From Proteobacteria bacterium DTSAM18 (GTDB taxonomy: Bacteria > Myxococcota_A > UBA796 > GCA-2862545): a DNA stretch of 64,000 bases. The stretch lies in the NCBI GenBank assembly GCA_028767165.1, contig JARACJ010000003.1:124001-188000 (forward strand). The letters run 5' to 3'. Numbering within the stretch: the first letter of the stretch is position 1; each line of letters opens with the position of its first letter. A model generated the notes under the pieces. The model had not been told where the DNA came from. It made no database searches and saw only the letters and a list, made by a program, of their open reading frames with translations. The translations under genes were made by a program, and so were the position numbers. Positions 57,699-64,000 of this stretch are shown piece by piece.

Positions 57699-59423
57699 TC
57701 ACTGCGGGTCGGCCAGTCGGTTGACCGTCAGGTTGTGGTTGGCCGGGACGTCTTCGCAGGTGGTGGTGGTGCCGTCCGGCCAGTGGACCTCCACGCGGTC
57801 GACGGTGGCGTGGTCCGACAGGCCCACGTGGGCCTCGTAGGGCCGCGACGTGAACACGCCGTGGCTGCCCGCCTCGATGTGGCGCTGCTGCCGTACGTCG
57901 CCCGTGTGCACCTCGATGCGCGCACCGACGGCGAAGGGGTTGCCCTGGCCGGGTTGCCGGGGACGGATCTTCATCCAGTTGCCCTCGTCGCAGGCACGGT
58001 ACTGCACGGTGACCGGCCCGGTGAGGTCCTGGCGCACCAGATCGAGCCAACCGTCGTCGTTGAGGTCGGCCATCAGGAGGCCGCGGGTCTGCCCTTCGTG
58101 GGCCACGCCCGCCTGTGTGCCGCGATCGTAGAACAGGGACTTCGCCAGCTCTCCCTCGCCGATGACGGTCTGCATGTACAGGGCGTCCTGCTGGTCGGCG
58201 GGGTGGGGCTGATCCCAGATCGCACCCACGGCCTGCATGACGTCGAGGCGCATGTCGTGGTTCACGTCGGCCCAGTGGGGCGCCCAGGTGAAGTACTGAT
58301 GCCTGGCGGCGTCGGGCTCGATGTCGAGGCTGGTGTGGTGGTCGAAGAACTGGCCGTCGTCCTCCTGCAGCATGACCCGGTTCTCGTTCAGGCCGGAGAC
58401 CATCAGGTCGTGATCGCCGTCGTTGTCGAGGTCGCCCCACTCCAGGCCCATGCCGTCGAGGGCCACGTCGAGGCCGTTGGAGGGCGACCAGGCCTCGAGG
58501 CTGCCCTCGCGGTTGCGGAGCAGCACGTTGGGGTAGTTGTAGCCGAAGTCGTTGACCCCATACAGCTCGGGGAACCCGTCCATGTCGACGTCGATCCAGC
58601 CACCCACGAAGGTGTAGCCATCCTGGAACTCGTCGGTGAGCTGACTCGAGATGTCGGTGAACGTGCCGTCGCCGTCGTTGCGCAGCAGGAGGGACGGGTT
58701 GCCAGGTGGTCTCTGACCCAACGGGTGGTGGAAGGCCCCGTAGCCGGCGAGGAACAGGTCGAGATCGCCGTCCCGGTCCATGTCGGCGAGGGAGGCACCG
58801 GCCCAGTGGGTACCTCCGGCACCTGCCACGTGGATGCGGCTGGAGGCGTCGGTGAAGTGGCCGGTGCCGTCGTTGATGAGCAGGACGTTGCGGCGGAGCT
58901 CCCGGGCGATGACCATGTCCAGATCACCATCGTCGTCGATGTCGGCGAGCGTGGACATCGCCACCCGGCTGGTGTCGACCTCGGCGGGCACGCGCGCGCG
59001 GGTCTCGTCGTCGAAGTCGCCGTTCGCCTGCTGGCGGTACAGTACGATGCCGGTGTGGTTGCCCACCACGATGTCCAGACGCCCGTCGAGGTCGAGATCG
59101 GCCACGCTGACGCCGCCCCCCGCGTAGATGGACTGCAGCGTGGCGTCGTAGGGATGCAGGGCGATGTCGCCGTCGGTCGTGGCGGGCCCGAAGGACAGTC
59201 CCTCGCCTGACGGACCGTCACAGGGGTTGCGGGGCGGGGTGACGACGCAGGCTTCGAGGATCTGCACGGGCACCGCGCCGGTGTCGGAGGACGTGTCGGT
59301 CGGAGAGACGGTCGTGTCCGTCGCCAACTGGACGTCGAGGTCCAGGGGATCGCCGGCACAGGCGAAGGACGCCAGGGCCAGCGTGGCGACGCCATGACGT
59401 CGCCAGCGTGCCGCGGAGCTCAC
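57699..59423 (-). CDS. VCBS/FG-GAP repeat protein with an ASPIC/UnbV C-terminal domain, paralogue 3
   Basis: A 574-residue exported protein. GTG 59,423 overlaps the stop of the upstream paralogue (GTGA); an open frame continues much further upstream but has no signal peptide. The N-terminus VSSAARWRRHGVATLALASFACAG is a signal peptide, with a weak lipobox at Cys. Several FG-GAP/VCBS units carry DxDxDG calcium loops (VADLDLDGRLDIVVGN, ADIDDDGDLDMV, ADMDRDGDLDLFLAG, GDLDNDGDHDLMVSG, ADLNDDGWLDLVRQ), consistent with a beta-propeller. The C-terminal 90 residues are an ASPIC/UnbV domain (AVGARIEVHTG, VEVHWPDG). These proteins are usually extracellular and may bind ligands or glycans. Confidence 0.85.
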   Translation of the reverse strand: MSSAARWRRHGVATLALASFACAGDPLDLDVQLATDTTVSPTDTSSDTGAVPVQILEACVVTPPRNPCDGPSGEGLSFGPATTDGDIALHPYDATLQSIYAGGGVSVADLDLDGRLDIVVGNHTGIVLYRQQANGDFDDETRARVPAEVDTSRVAMSTLADIDDDGDLDMVIARELRRNVLLINDGTGHFTDASSRIHVAGAGGTHWAGASLADMDRDGDLDLFLAGYGAFHHPLGQRPPGNPSLLLRNDGDGTFTDISSQLTDEFQDGYTFVGGWIDVDMDGFPELYGVNDFGYNYPNVLLRNREGSLEAWSPSNGLDVALDGMGLEWGDLDNDGDHDLMVSGLNENRVMLQEDDGQFFDHHTSLDIEPDAARHQYFTWAPHWADVNHDMRLDVMQAVGAIWDQPHPADQQDALYMQTVIGEGELAKSLFYDRGTQAGVAHEGQTRGLLMADLNDDGWLDLVRQDLTGPVTVQYRACDEGNWMKIRPRQPGQGNPFAVGARIEVHTGDVRQQRHIEAGSHGVFTSRPYEAHVGLSDHATVDRVEVHWPDGTTTTCEDVPANHNLTVNRLADPQ

Positions 59424-61225
59424 TGATCCACCGCAGGCTGGTAGTCCACCTCGACCGTGTGGTTGGCCGGCACGTCGTGACAGGAGGTGATGGTGCCGTC
59501 GGGCCAGTGCACGTCGACCCGGGTGGCCTCCTCCTCGTCGGCCAGGCCCACGTGGACCTGGTGGGGCCGGGAGGTGAAGATACCCAGGCTGCCGGCGGTG
59601 ATGAACCGCTTCTGCATCACGTCGCCCGAGGTGTACACCCGGACCTCGGCGCCCACGGCGAAGTGGTTCTCGAGGTGGCCTTCGGCGTCGGCGATCTGGC
59701 GGGGCTTGACCTTGAGCCAGTTGCCTTCGTCGCACTCCCGGTACTGCACGGTCATCGGGCCGATGAGGTCCTGCCGCACGAGGTCGAGCCAGCCATCGTC
59801 GTTCAGATCCGCCATGAGCAGACCGCGGGTCTGGCCCATGTGATCGACGTTGGCCGCGGGACCGATGTCGAGGAAGTGGCGGGGCACCTCCACGTAGGGC
59901 GGGGAGGCGGTGTCGGGGACGGGGGCCTGGGTGTCGTAGAACCCGGTGGGTGGGCGGTGCAGGTACAGGGCGTCCGGGTGGTTCTCCGGAGAGTTCTGGT
60001 TGTACACGTGGCCCATGCCGTGCATCACGTCGAGCCACATGTCGTGGTTCACGTCGCCCCAGAAGGGTGCCCACGTGAAGTGTTGACCGGTGTTGTCGAA
60101 GTTGTGGCTGTCGGGGTCGAGGCGCAGGGCGAGGTGGTTGTCGTAGAACAGGCCGACGTCGTCCTGCAGCATGACCCGGTTGTTGCGCAGGCCCGCCACC
60201 ATCAGGTCGTTGTCGCCGTCGCCGTCGAGGTCGCCCCACTCGAGACCCATGCCCTGGATGCCGAAGTCGAGGCCGTTGCTCGGGAACCACTCGGTGAGCG
60301 TGCCCTGGATGTTGCGCAGCAGCACGTTGGGGAAGATGTTTCCGAAGTCGTTGACGTTGTACAGCTCGGGGTAGCCATCCTCGTCGACGTCGATCCAGCC
60401 GGCCATGAACGAGAAGCCGTCCTGGAAGGAGTCCGGGAGCTGCTCGGAGATGTCCTCGAAGGTGCCGTCGCCGAGGTTGCGCAGCAGATAGGACGGATCG
60501 CCGCCGGAGGTGCGGGAGCCGAAGAAGTTGCCGTAGCCGGCGAGCAGCAGGTCGAGATCGCCGTCGCGGTCCATGTCGGCGAAGGACACGCCCGCGGTGA
60601 AGTGGTCGGCGTCGCCGACGATCTGCACCCGCTCGGAGACGTCCGTGAACACGCCGGTGCCGTCGTTGAGCAGCATCAGGTTGTCCCGCTTGAAGCGGGA
60701 GATGGTCATGTCGAGGTCGCCGTCGTTGTCGATGTCGGCCAGCGTGGTGGTGGTGGACCGTTCGGTCTCGAGTCCCTCCGGCAGCCTCGTGGTGGTCTCG
60801 TCGAGGTACTGGCCGTTCGCCTGGCGCATGTAGATGCGGGTGGCGTCGTAGTTGCCCACGACGATGTCGAGCAGGCCGTCGCCGTCGAGATCGGCCACGC
60901 TCACCCCTCCGCCCGGGAACAGCGAGTTGCGGTCGGGATCGTAGGGGTGGTCGCCGAGGTCGCCGGACTGGTCCGGATCGAGGAAGTACACGCCGTCGTG
61001 GGCGTCTTCGGGGATCGCGCAGGGGTTCGCGGGGGCCACGACGGTGCACGTGAACGACGGGCCGTCCGGCACATCGCCCGTGGGGCCCGTGTGGGTGTCG
61101 TCGCCGGAGGTGTCGGAGTGTTCCACGCCGGTGGCGCCGGTGTCCTCCGGGGCGGTGGACACCGGCGGTTCGTCGGTGGGCTCGGTGCAGCCGGCGAGCA
61201 GCGCGAGGAGGATCACGGGCTTCAT
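59420..61225 (-). CDS. VCBS/FG-GAP and ASPIC/UnbV lipoprotein, paralogue 2
   Basis: A 601-residue lipoprotein (signal MKPVILLALLAGC, lipid on Cys13). A Thr/Asp/Gly-rich linker (EDTGATGVEHSDTSGDDTHTG) joins the anchor to the FG-GAP propeller (VADLDGDGLLDIVVGN, ADIDNDGDLDMT, ADMDRDGDLDLLLAG, GDLDGDGDNDLMVAG). The ASPIC/UnbV end carries AVGAEVRVYTSG and VDVHWPDGTI. It is about 30 residues longer than paralogue 3, with an insert in the last propeller part (PPTGFYDTQAPVPDTASP). ATG 61,225 overlaps the stop of the preceding gene (ATGA), and GGAGG lies 10 bases upstream. Confidence 0.85.
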   Translation of the reverse strand: MKPVILLALLAGCTEPTDEPPVSTAPEDTGATGVEHSDTSGDDTHTGPTGDVPDGPSFTCTVVAPANPCAIPEDAHDGVYFLDPDQSGDLGDHPYDPDRNSLFPGGGVSVADLDGDGLLDIVVGNYDATRIYMRQANGQYLDETTTRLPEGLETERSTTTTLADIDNDGDLDMTISRFKRDNLMLLNDGTGVFTDVSERVQIVGDADHFTAGVSFADMDRDGDLDLLLAGYGNFFGSRTSGGDPSYLLRNLGDGTFEDISEQLPDSFQDGFSFMAGWIDVDEDGYPELYNVNDFGNIFPNVLLRNIQGTLTEWFPSNGLDFGIQGMGLEWGDLDGDGDNDLMVAGLRNNRVMLQDDVGLFYDNHLALRLDPDSHNFDNTGQHFTWAPFWGDVNHDMWLDVMHGMGHVYNQNSPENHPDALYLHRPPTGFYDTQAPVPDTASPPYVEVPRHFLDIGPAANVDHMGQTRGLLMADLNDDGWLDLVRQDLIGPMTVQYRECDEGNWLKVKPRQIADAEGHLENHFAVGAEVRVYTSGDVMQKRFITAGSLGIFTSRPHQVHVGLADEEEATRVDVHWPDGTITSCHDVPANHTVEVDYQPAVDQ

Positions 61226-62997
61226 GGGGCGTCGGCCTCCGCGCTGACGGGACGGCGGGTGACCTTCAGGAACTGGTTCACGGCCACGTCCTCCTGCACG
61301 CTCAGGGTGCCGTCGGGCCACTCGATCTCGATGCGGTCGATCTCGCTCACGCTTCCGAGGCCGAAGTGGGCCTCCATGGGACCCATGGACATGTAGTTGG
61401 TACCACCATTCCGAAGGATGCGGAACCAGCTGTCGTCGCCGGCGAACACGCGCACGGTGGCTCCGACGGCGTGGGCGTTGGGGCCCTCCTGCTGCAGATC
61501 GATGTTGATCCAGCTCTCCGCGCCGCAGTTGGCCTTGTAGATCTTCGCCGGGCCCCGCAGGTTGGTCTTCACGATGTCGAGCCAGCCGTCGCGGTCGATG
61601 TCGGCCACCACGAAGCCGCGGCCACGACCGGAGTCGTGGATGCCCCACTCGGGTGCGACGTTCTGGAAGCTGAGCAGGCCGTCGTCGCCGGTGTTGTTGA
61701 GGAACAGGGCGTCCTGCTGCTCCTCGACGTTGCCCTGGTGGTTGCTGGACACCTGCAGGGTGCCGTGGGCCACGAAGGCATCGAGGTCGCCGTCGTTGTC
61801 GACGTCGGCCAGCTCGGCGCCCCAGGCCACGTTGTGGCCGAGGTCGGAGTCCATCACGATGCCGGAGGCCACGGCCTCGTCGACCCAGGTGACCTGACCC
61901 TCGATGAAGGTCTCGTCGCTCACCAGCAGCCCGATGTACTCCCAGGCGTTGATGAGCAGGTCCTCGTGGCCGTCGCCGTTGAGGTCGCCGAGGCCGAGGC
62001 CCATGTTCTCGCGGCCGTAGGTGAGGCCCATGTCGTCTTCGGGCTCGTACAGGTTGCCGTCACCCTGCAGCAGGATGGTGGTGGCCTTGAGCGCGCGTTG
62101 GGAGAAGTCGTTGATGAGCATCAGGTCCCACAGGTCGTCGCCCGGGGCCTTCATCCACGCACCCATGAAGTTGTGCCCGAACTCCAGCGCGAAGGGCATC
62201 TCGCCCTGGACGAGGATGTCGGAGAAGGTGCCGTTGGCCTGCTGGATCCACAGGTACGGACGCTCGCCGGTGGCGGGGGCGCCTTCGGGGGTGGTGCCGA
62301 TGGGACCGTAGCCGCCCATGAAGCCGTCGAGGAGCCCGTCGCCATTGAAGTCGACCCAGGAGGTCATCATGGAGCGGTGGTCGACGGGGGAGTCCATGCC
62401 CAGCATGTTGGGCGACTGGGTGAACACGCCCTCGCCGTTGTTGATGAGCAGGGCATTGGGGTTCTTGAAGGCCGCCAGGAAGATGTCGAGATCGCCGTCG
62501 CCGTCGAAGTCCACCGCGGTGGCGGCGATCTGCTTCTCGGGCAGGAGCAGGGGCAGGTTCTCGGGCTTGTGGTGGAAGGCGCCGCTGGCATCCTGCAGGT
62601 ACAGGCGCATGTCGGCCTTGGGGTCGAGCACGATGATGTCGAGAAGGCCGTCGCCGTTGAAGTCCTCGACGGTGACGCCACCGCCGTGGAACAGCGCCCG
62701 GCTCTCGGGATCATAGGGCTGATCGGCCCAGTCGCCCTCCGGCGTCCACTCCGAGAACGGCGTGCCCGCGCGCAGCCCCGGGTCGCTGCAGACCGTGCTC
62801 TCGCCGGCGGACCAGATCGCGTTGTTGAACTCGTCGATCGGCTCCACACCGGTGTCGGTGTCACCGGTGGGCGTGACGTCCGTGTGGCCGGTGTCGCTGT
62901 CGGTGGGCTCGGTGCCGGTAGGGGTGATCGCGTCGCCGGCAGGCTCCGTGCAGCCGACGAGCGTGACCGTGAGGGCGAGGACGAACGTTGTTCGCAT
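61222..62997 (-). CDS. VCBS/FG-GAP and ASPIC/UnbV lipoprotein, paralogue 1
   Basis: A 591-residue lipoprotein, first in the three-gene operon (signal MRTTFVLALTVTLVGC, lipid on Cys16). A TPTGTEPTDSDTGHTDVTP linker precedes the FG-GAP units (VEDFNGDGLLDIIVLD, VDFDGDGDLDIFLAAF, VDFNGDGLLDGFMGGYG, GDLNGDGHEDLLINAW, ADVDNDGDLDAFVAHG) and an ASPIC/UnbV end (AVGATVRVFAGD, IEIEWPDGTLSV). It is the most divergent of the three. GGAG lies six bases before ATG 62,997. It is divergent from mlaE. Confidence 0.85.
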   Translation of the reverse strand: MRTTFVLALTVTLVGCTEPAGDAITPTGTEPTDSDTGHTDVTPTGDTDTGVEPIDEFNNAIWSAGESTVCSDPGLRAGTPFSEWTPEGDWADQPYDPESRALFHGGGVTVEDFNGDGLLDIIVLDPKADMRLYLQDASGAFHHKPENLPLLLPEKQIAATAVDFDGDGDLDIFLAAFKNPNALLINNGEGVFTQSPNMLGMDSPVDHRSMMTSWVDFNGDGLLDGFMGGYGPIGTTPEGAPATGERPYLWIQQANGTFSDILVQGEMPFALEFGHNFMGAWMKAPGDDLWDLMLINDFSQRALKATTILLQGDGNLYEPEDDMGLTYGRENMGLGLGDLNGDGHEDLLINAWEYIGLLVSDETFIEGQVTWVDEAVASGIVMDSDLGHNVAWGAELADVDNDGDLDAFVAHGTLQVSSNHQGNVEEQQDALFLNNTGDDGLLSFQNVAPEWGIHDSGRGRGFVVADIDRDGWLDIVKTNLRGPAKIYKANCGAESWINIDLQQEGPNAHAVGATVRVFAGDDSWFRILRNGGTNYMSMGPMEAHFGLGSVSEIDRIEIEWPDGTLSVQEDVAVNQFLKVTRRPVSAEADAP

Positions 62998-63020
62998 GCT
63001 GGACTCCATCGATGCCCTGT

Positions 63021-63029
63021 TGTCTAGCA
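63021..63029 (-). promoter_or_regulatory. Candidate extended -10 promoter of the VCBS operon
   Basis: The minus-strand sequence TGCTAGACA lies 24 bases before ATG 62,997. The motif and distance are the same as those of TGCTAGATC before the hydrolase gene (7,790-7,798). No clear -35 box is visible. Confidence 0.35.
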
Positions 63030-63214
63030 CCGATGTCTCCCGTCCGATACCCCTGGGAGGTCCCGGGAAGGGGGAAGTCTCCCTTCGACGAGGTTGCTCG
63101 TGGGAGCGCACGAACGTGGCTGCGCCCCGGTCGCAAACCCGTCGACGGTTCGGAGCCGTCCTGATAGGGTCATCGGGACGAGGATGGCCCGGTACGGGGC
63201 AGGGGAGGCAGCGC

Positions 63215-64000
63215 TTGGTGGTCCGGATGGTGGAGGCCGTGGGTCGAACCTCCATAGGGGCGTGGCAACGCTTCCTGGGTGCTCTCGAAGAGCTCGGGCG
63301 TGCCACGGTCATCGGCCTGCGGGGGCTTGCCAACCTGTTCCTGCCGCCCGTCCGCCTGCGGTTGATCATCGAGCAGACCGAGTTCATCGGCGTCTCGAGC
63401 CTGCCCATCATCCTGCTCACGTCCGCCTTCACGGGTGCGGTCTTCACCCTGCAGTCCTACCGGGCCTTCGCCATCTTCGGCGCGGAGGCGATGGTCGGCG
63501 GCACGGTGGGTGTCGCCCTCACCCGCGAGCTCGGGCCCACCCTGACCGGTCTGCTGGTGGCCGGACGTGCCGGCTCCGCCATGGCGGCCGAGCTGGGGTC
63601 CATGCGTGTCTCGGAGCAGATCGACGCCCTCGAGGCCATGGCGGTCGACCCGGTCAACTACCTGGTCAAGCCCCGCCTGGCCGCGTCCATCCTCTCGATG
63701 CCCATCCTCACCGCCATCTTCGACGCCGTCGGCGTGGCGGGTTCCTACCTCGTGGGCGTGTACCTGCTCGGGATGAGCAAGCCCGAGTTCCTGGTCCGGC
63801 TGGGCGACTGGGTCGACTGGGACGACATCTGGACCGGCCTGTTCAAGGCCACCGTGTTCGGCCTGCTGATGGGCGTGATCAGCTGCTACAAGGGGTACTA
63901 CACCACCGGTGGCGCCGCGGGCGTCGGCCGGGCCACCACCTCCGCCGTCGTGGTCACGTCCGTGTCCGTGCTCGTCACCAACTTCTTCATCGCCTGGTTG
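63215..64000 (+). CDS. mlaE: MlaE-family lipid-transport permease, C-terminus cut off
   Basis: 262 codons are visible and the frame is still open at the right edge. TTG 63,215 is six bases after GGGGAGG; GTG 63,218 and ATG 63,227 are in-frame alternatives. The protein has about five hydrophobic segments (SSLPIILLTSAFTGAVFTLQ, GPTLTGLLVAGRAGSAMAAE, ILSMPILTAIFDAVGVAGSYL, ATVFGLLMGVISC, VVVTSVSVLVTNFF). The family signature RVSEQIDALEAMAVDPV follows AAELGSM. MlaE is the permease of the ABC system that moves phospholipids between the membranes of Gram-negative cells. As the family is about 260 residues, the end must lie just past the window, where an mlaF-type ATPase gene would be expected. It has its own promoter region of 217 bases, shared with the VCBS operon. 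Confidence 0.9.
   Translation, partial: MVVRMVEAVGRTSIGAWQRFLGALEELGRATVIGLRGLANLFLPPVRLRLIIEQTEFIGVSSLPIILLTSAFTGAVFTLQSYRAFAIFGAEAMVGGTVGVALTRELGPTLTGLLVAGRAGSAMAAELGSMRVSEQIDALEAMAVDPVNYLVKPRLAASILSMPILTAIFDAVGVAGSYLVGVYLLGMSKPEFLVRLGDWVDWDDIWTGLFKATVFGLLMGVISCYKGYYTTGGAAGVGRATTSAVVVTSVSVLVTNFFIAWL

Noticed and set aside
57699-61049. One 1,116-codon protein starting far upstream of VCBS paralogue 3
   Set aside because: The extra upstream part is the wrong frame of paralogue 2 and is Arg-rich. A GTG start with a signal peptide overlaps the previous stop at 59,423.
61366-63027. Long plus-strand open frame opposite the first VCBS gene
   Set aside because: A shadow of the DxDGDG-rich gene on the minus strand; no signal peptide, ribosome-binding site or domain.

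Overview
The window is GC-rich bacterial chromosome, densely packed, with short intergenic gaps and many 1-4 base stop/start overlaps. Several gene families fit a predatory or gliding delta-type proteobacterium, most likely Myxococcota or a close relative: a giant MopE-type metal-binding repeat protein, a protein with a MYXO-CTERM-like sorting tail, three VCBS/UnbV lipoproteins, an Oar-like TonB receptor, a PKS with tandem ACPs, and many lipoproteins carrying Asp/Thr/Gly low-complexity segments. This placement comes from gene content only; no rRNA or other marker gives the taxon. I see no tRNA, rRNA, insertion sequence, phage module or CRISPR array.

Left part (1-13,854): the end of one gene and all of a second, tandem secreted paralogues of unknown function. 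Minus-strand genes follow, read right to left: trmO, a class V aminotransferase and two TonB-like proteins (10,158-13,854, with overlapping ends), then an amidase, a lipoprotein cytochrome c, an alpha/beta hydrolase, the large single-chain purL and a YebC-family gene.

Middle left (14,011-22,397): a long-form glyceraldehyde-3-phosphate dehydrogenase with a strong terminator. Next comes a plus-strand run of a von Willebrand A lipoprotein, a YLPPQP-repeat lipoprotein overlapping a JmjC/cupin-8 oxygenase, a SUI1/YciH factor, a CARDB-repeat protein with a MYXO-CTERM-like tail, and a helix-turn-helix-like protein. A minus-strand lipoprotein closes the block.

Centre (22,762-34,563): a protein of about 2,625 residues made of 36 MopE-type repeats plus a C-terminal C-type lectin domain. 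It converges on an Oar-like TonB-dependent receptor that is translationally coupled to an IPT-like lipoprotein.

Centre right (35,234-44,822, minus strand): a probable five-gene operon with a class III aminotransferase, a small membrane protein, a PKS (KS-AT-KR-ACP-ACP-ACP plus a C-terminal membrane segment), an unrecognised 270-residue protein and a degenerate hybrid-kinase-like membrane protein. This is the best candidate for an undescribed biosynthetic system here.

Right part (44,920-64,000): mostly housekeeping genes: a GDT1/UPF0016 cation transporter, a GNAT protein, two small conserved-looking genes, dusB, a helical-repeat-like protein, hemC facing hemE-hemH, an ACP-desaturase pair, and pheST with a short pheT that lacks the tRNA-binding domain. 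After these come an operon of three paralogous VCBS/UnbV proteins and the start of an mlaE lipid-transport permease cut off by the right edge.

Start codons were chosen from Shine-Dalgarno spacing. TTG and GTG are common.
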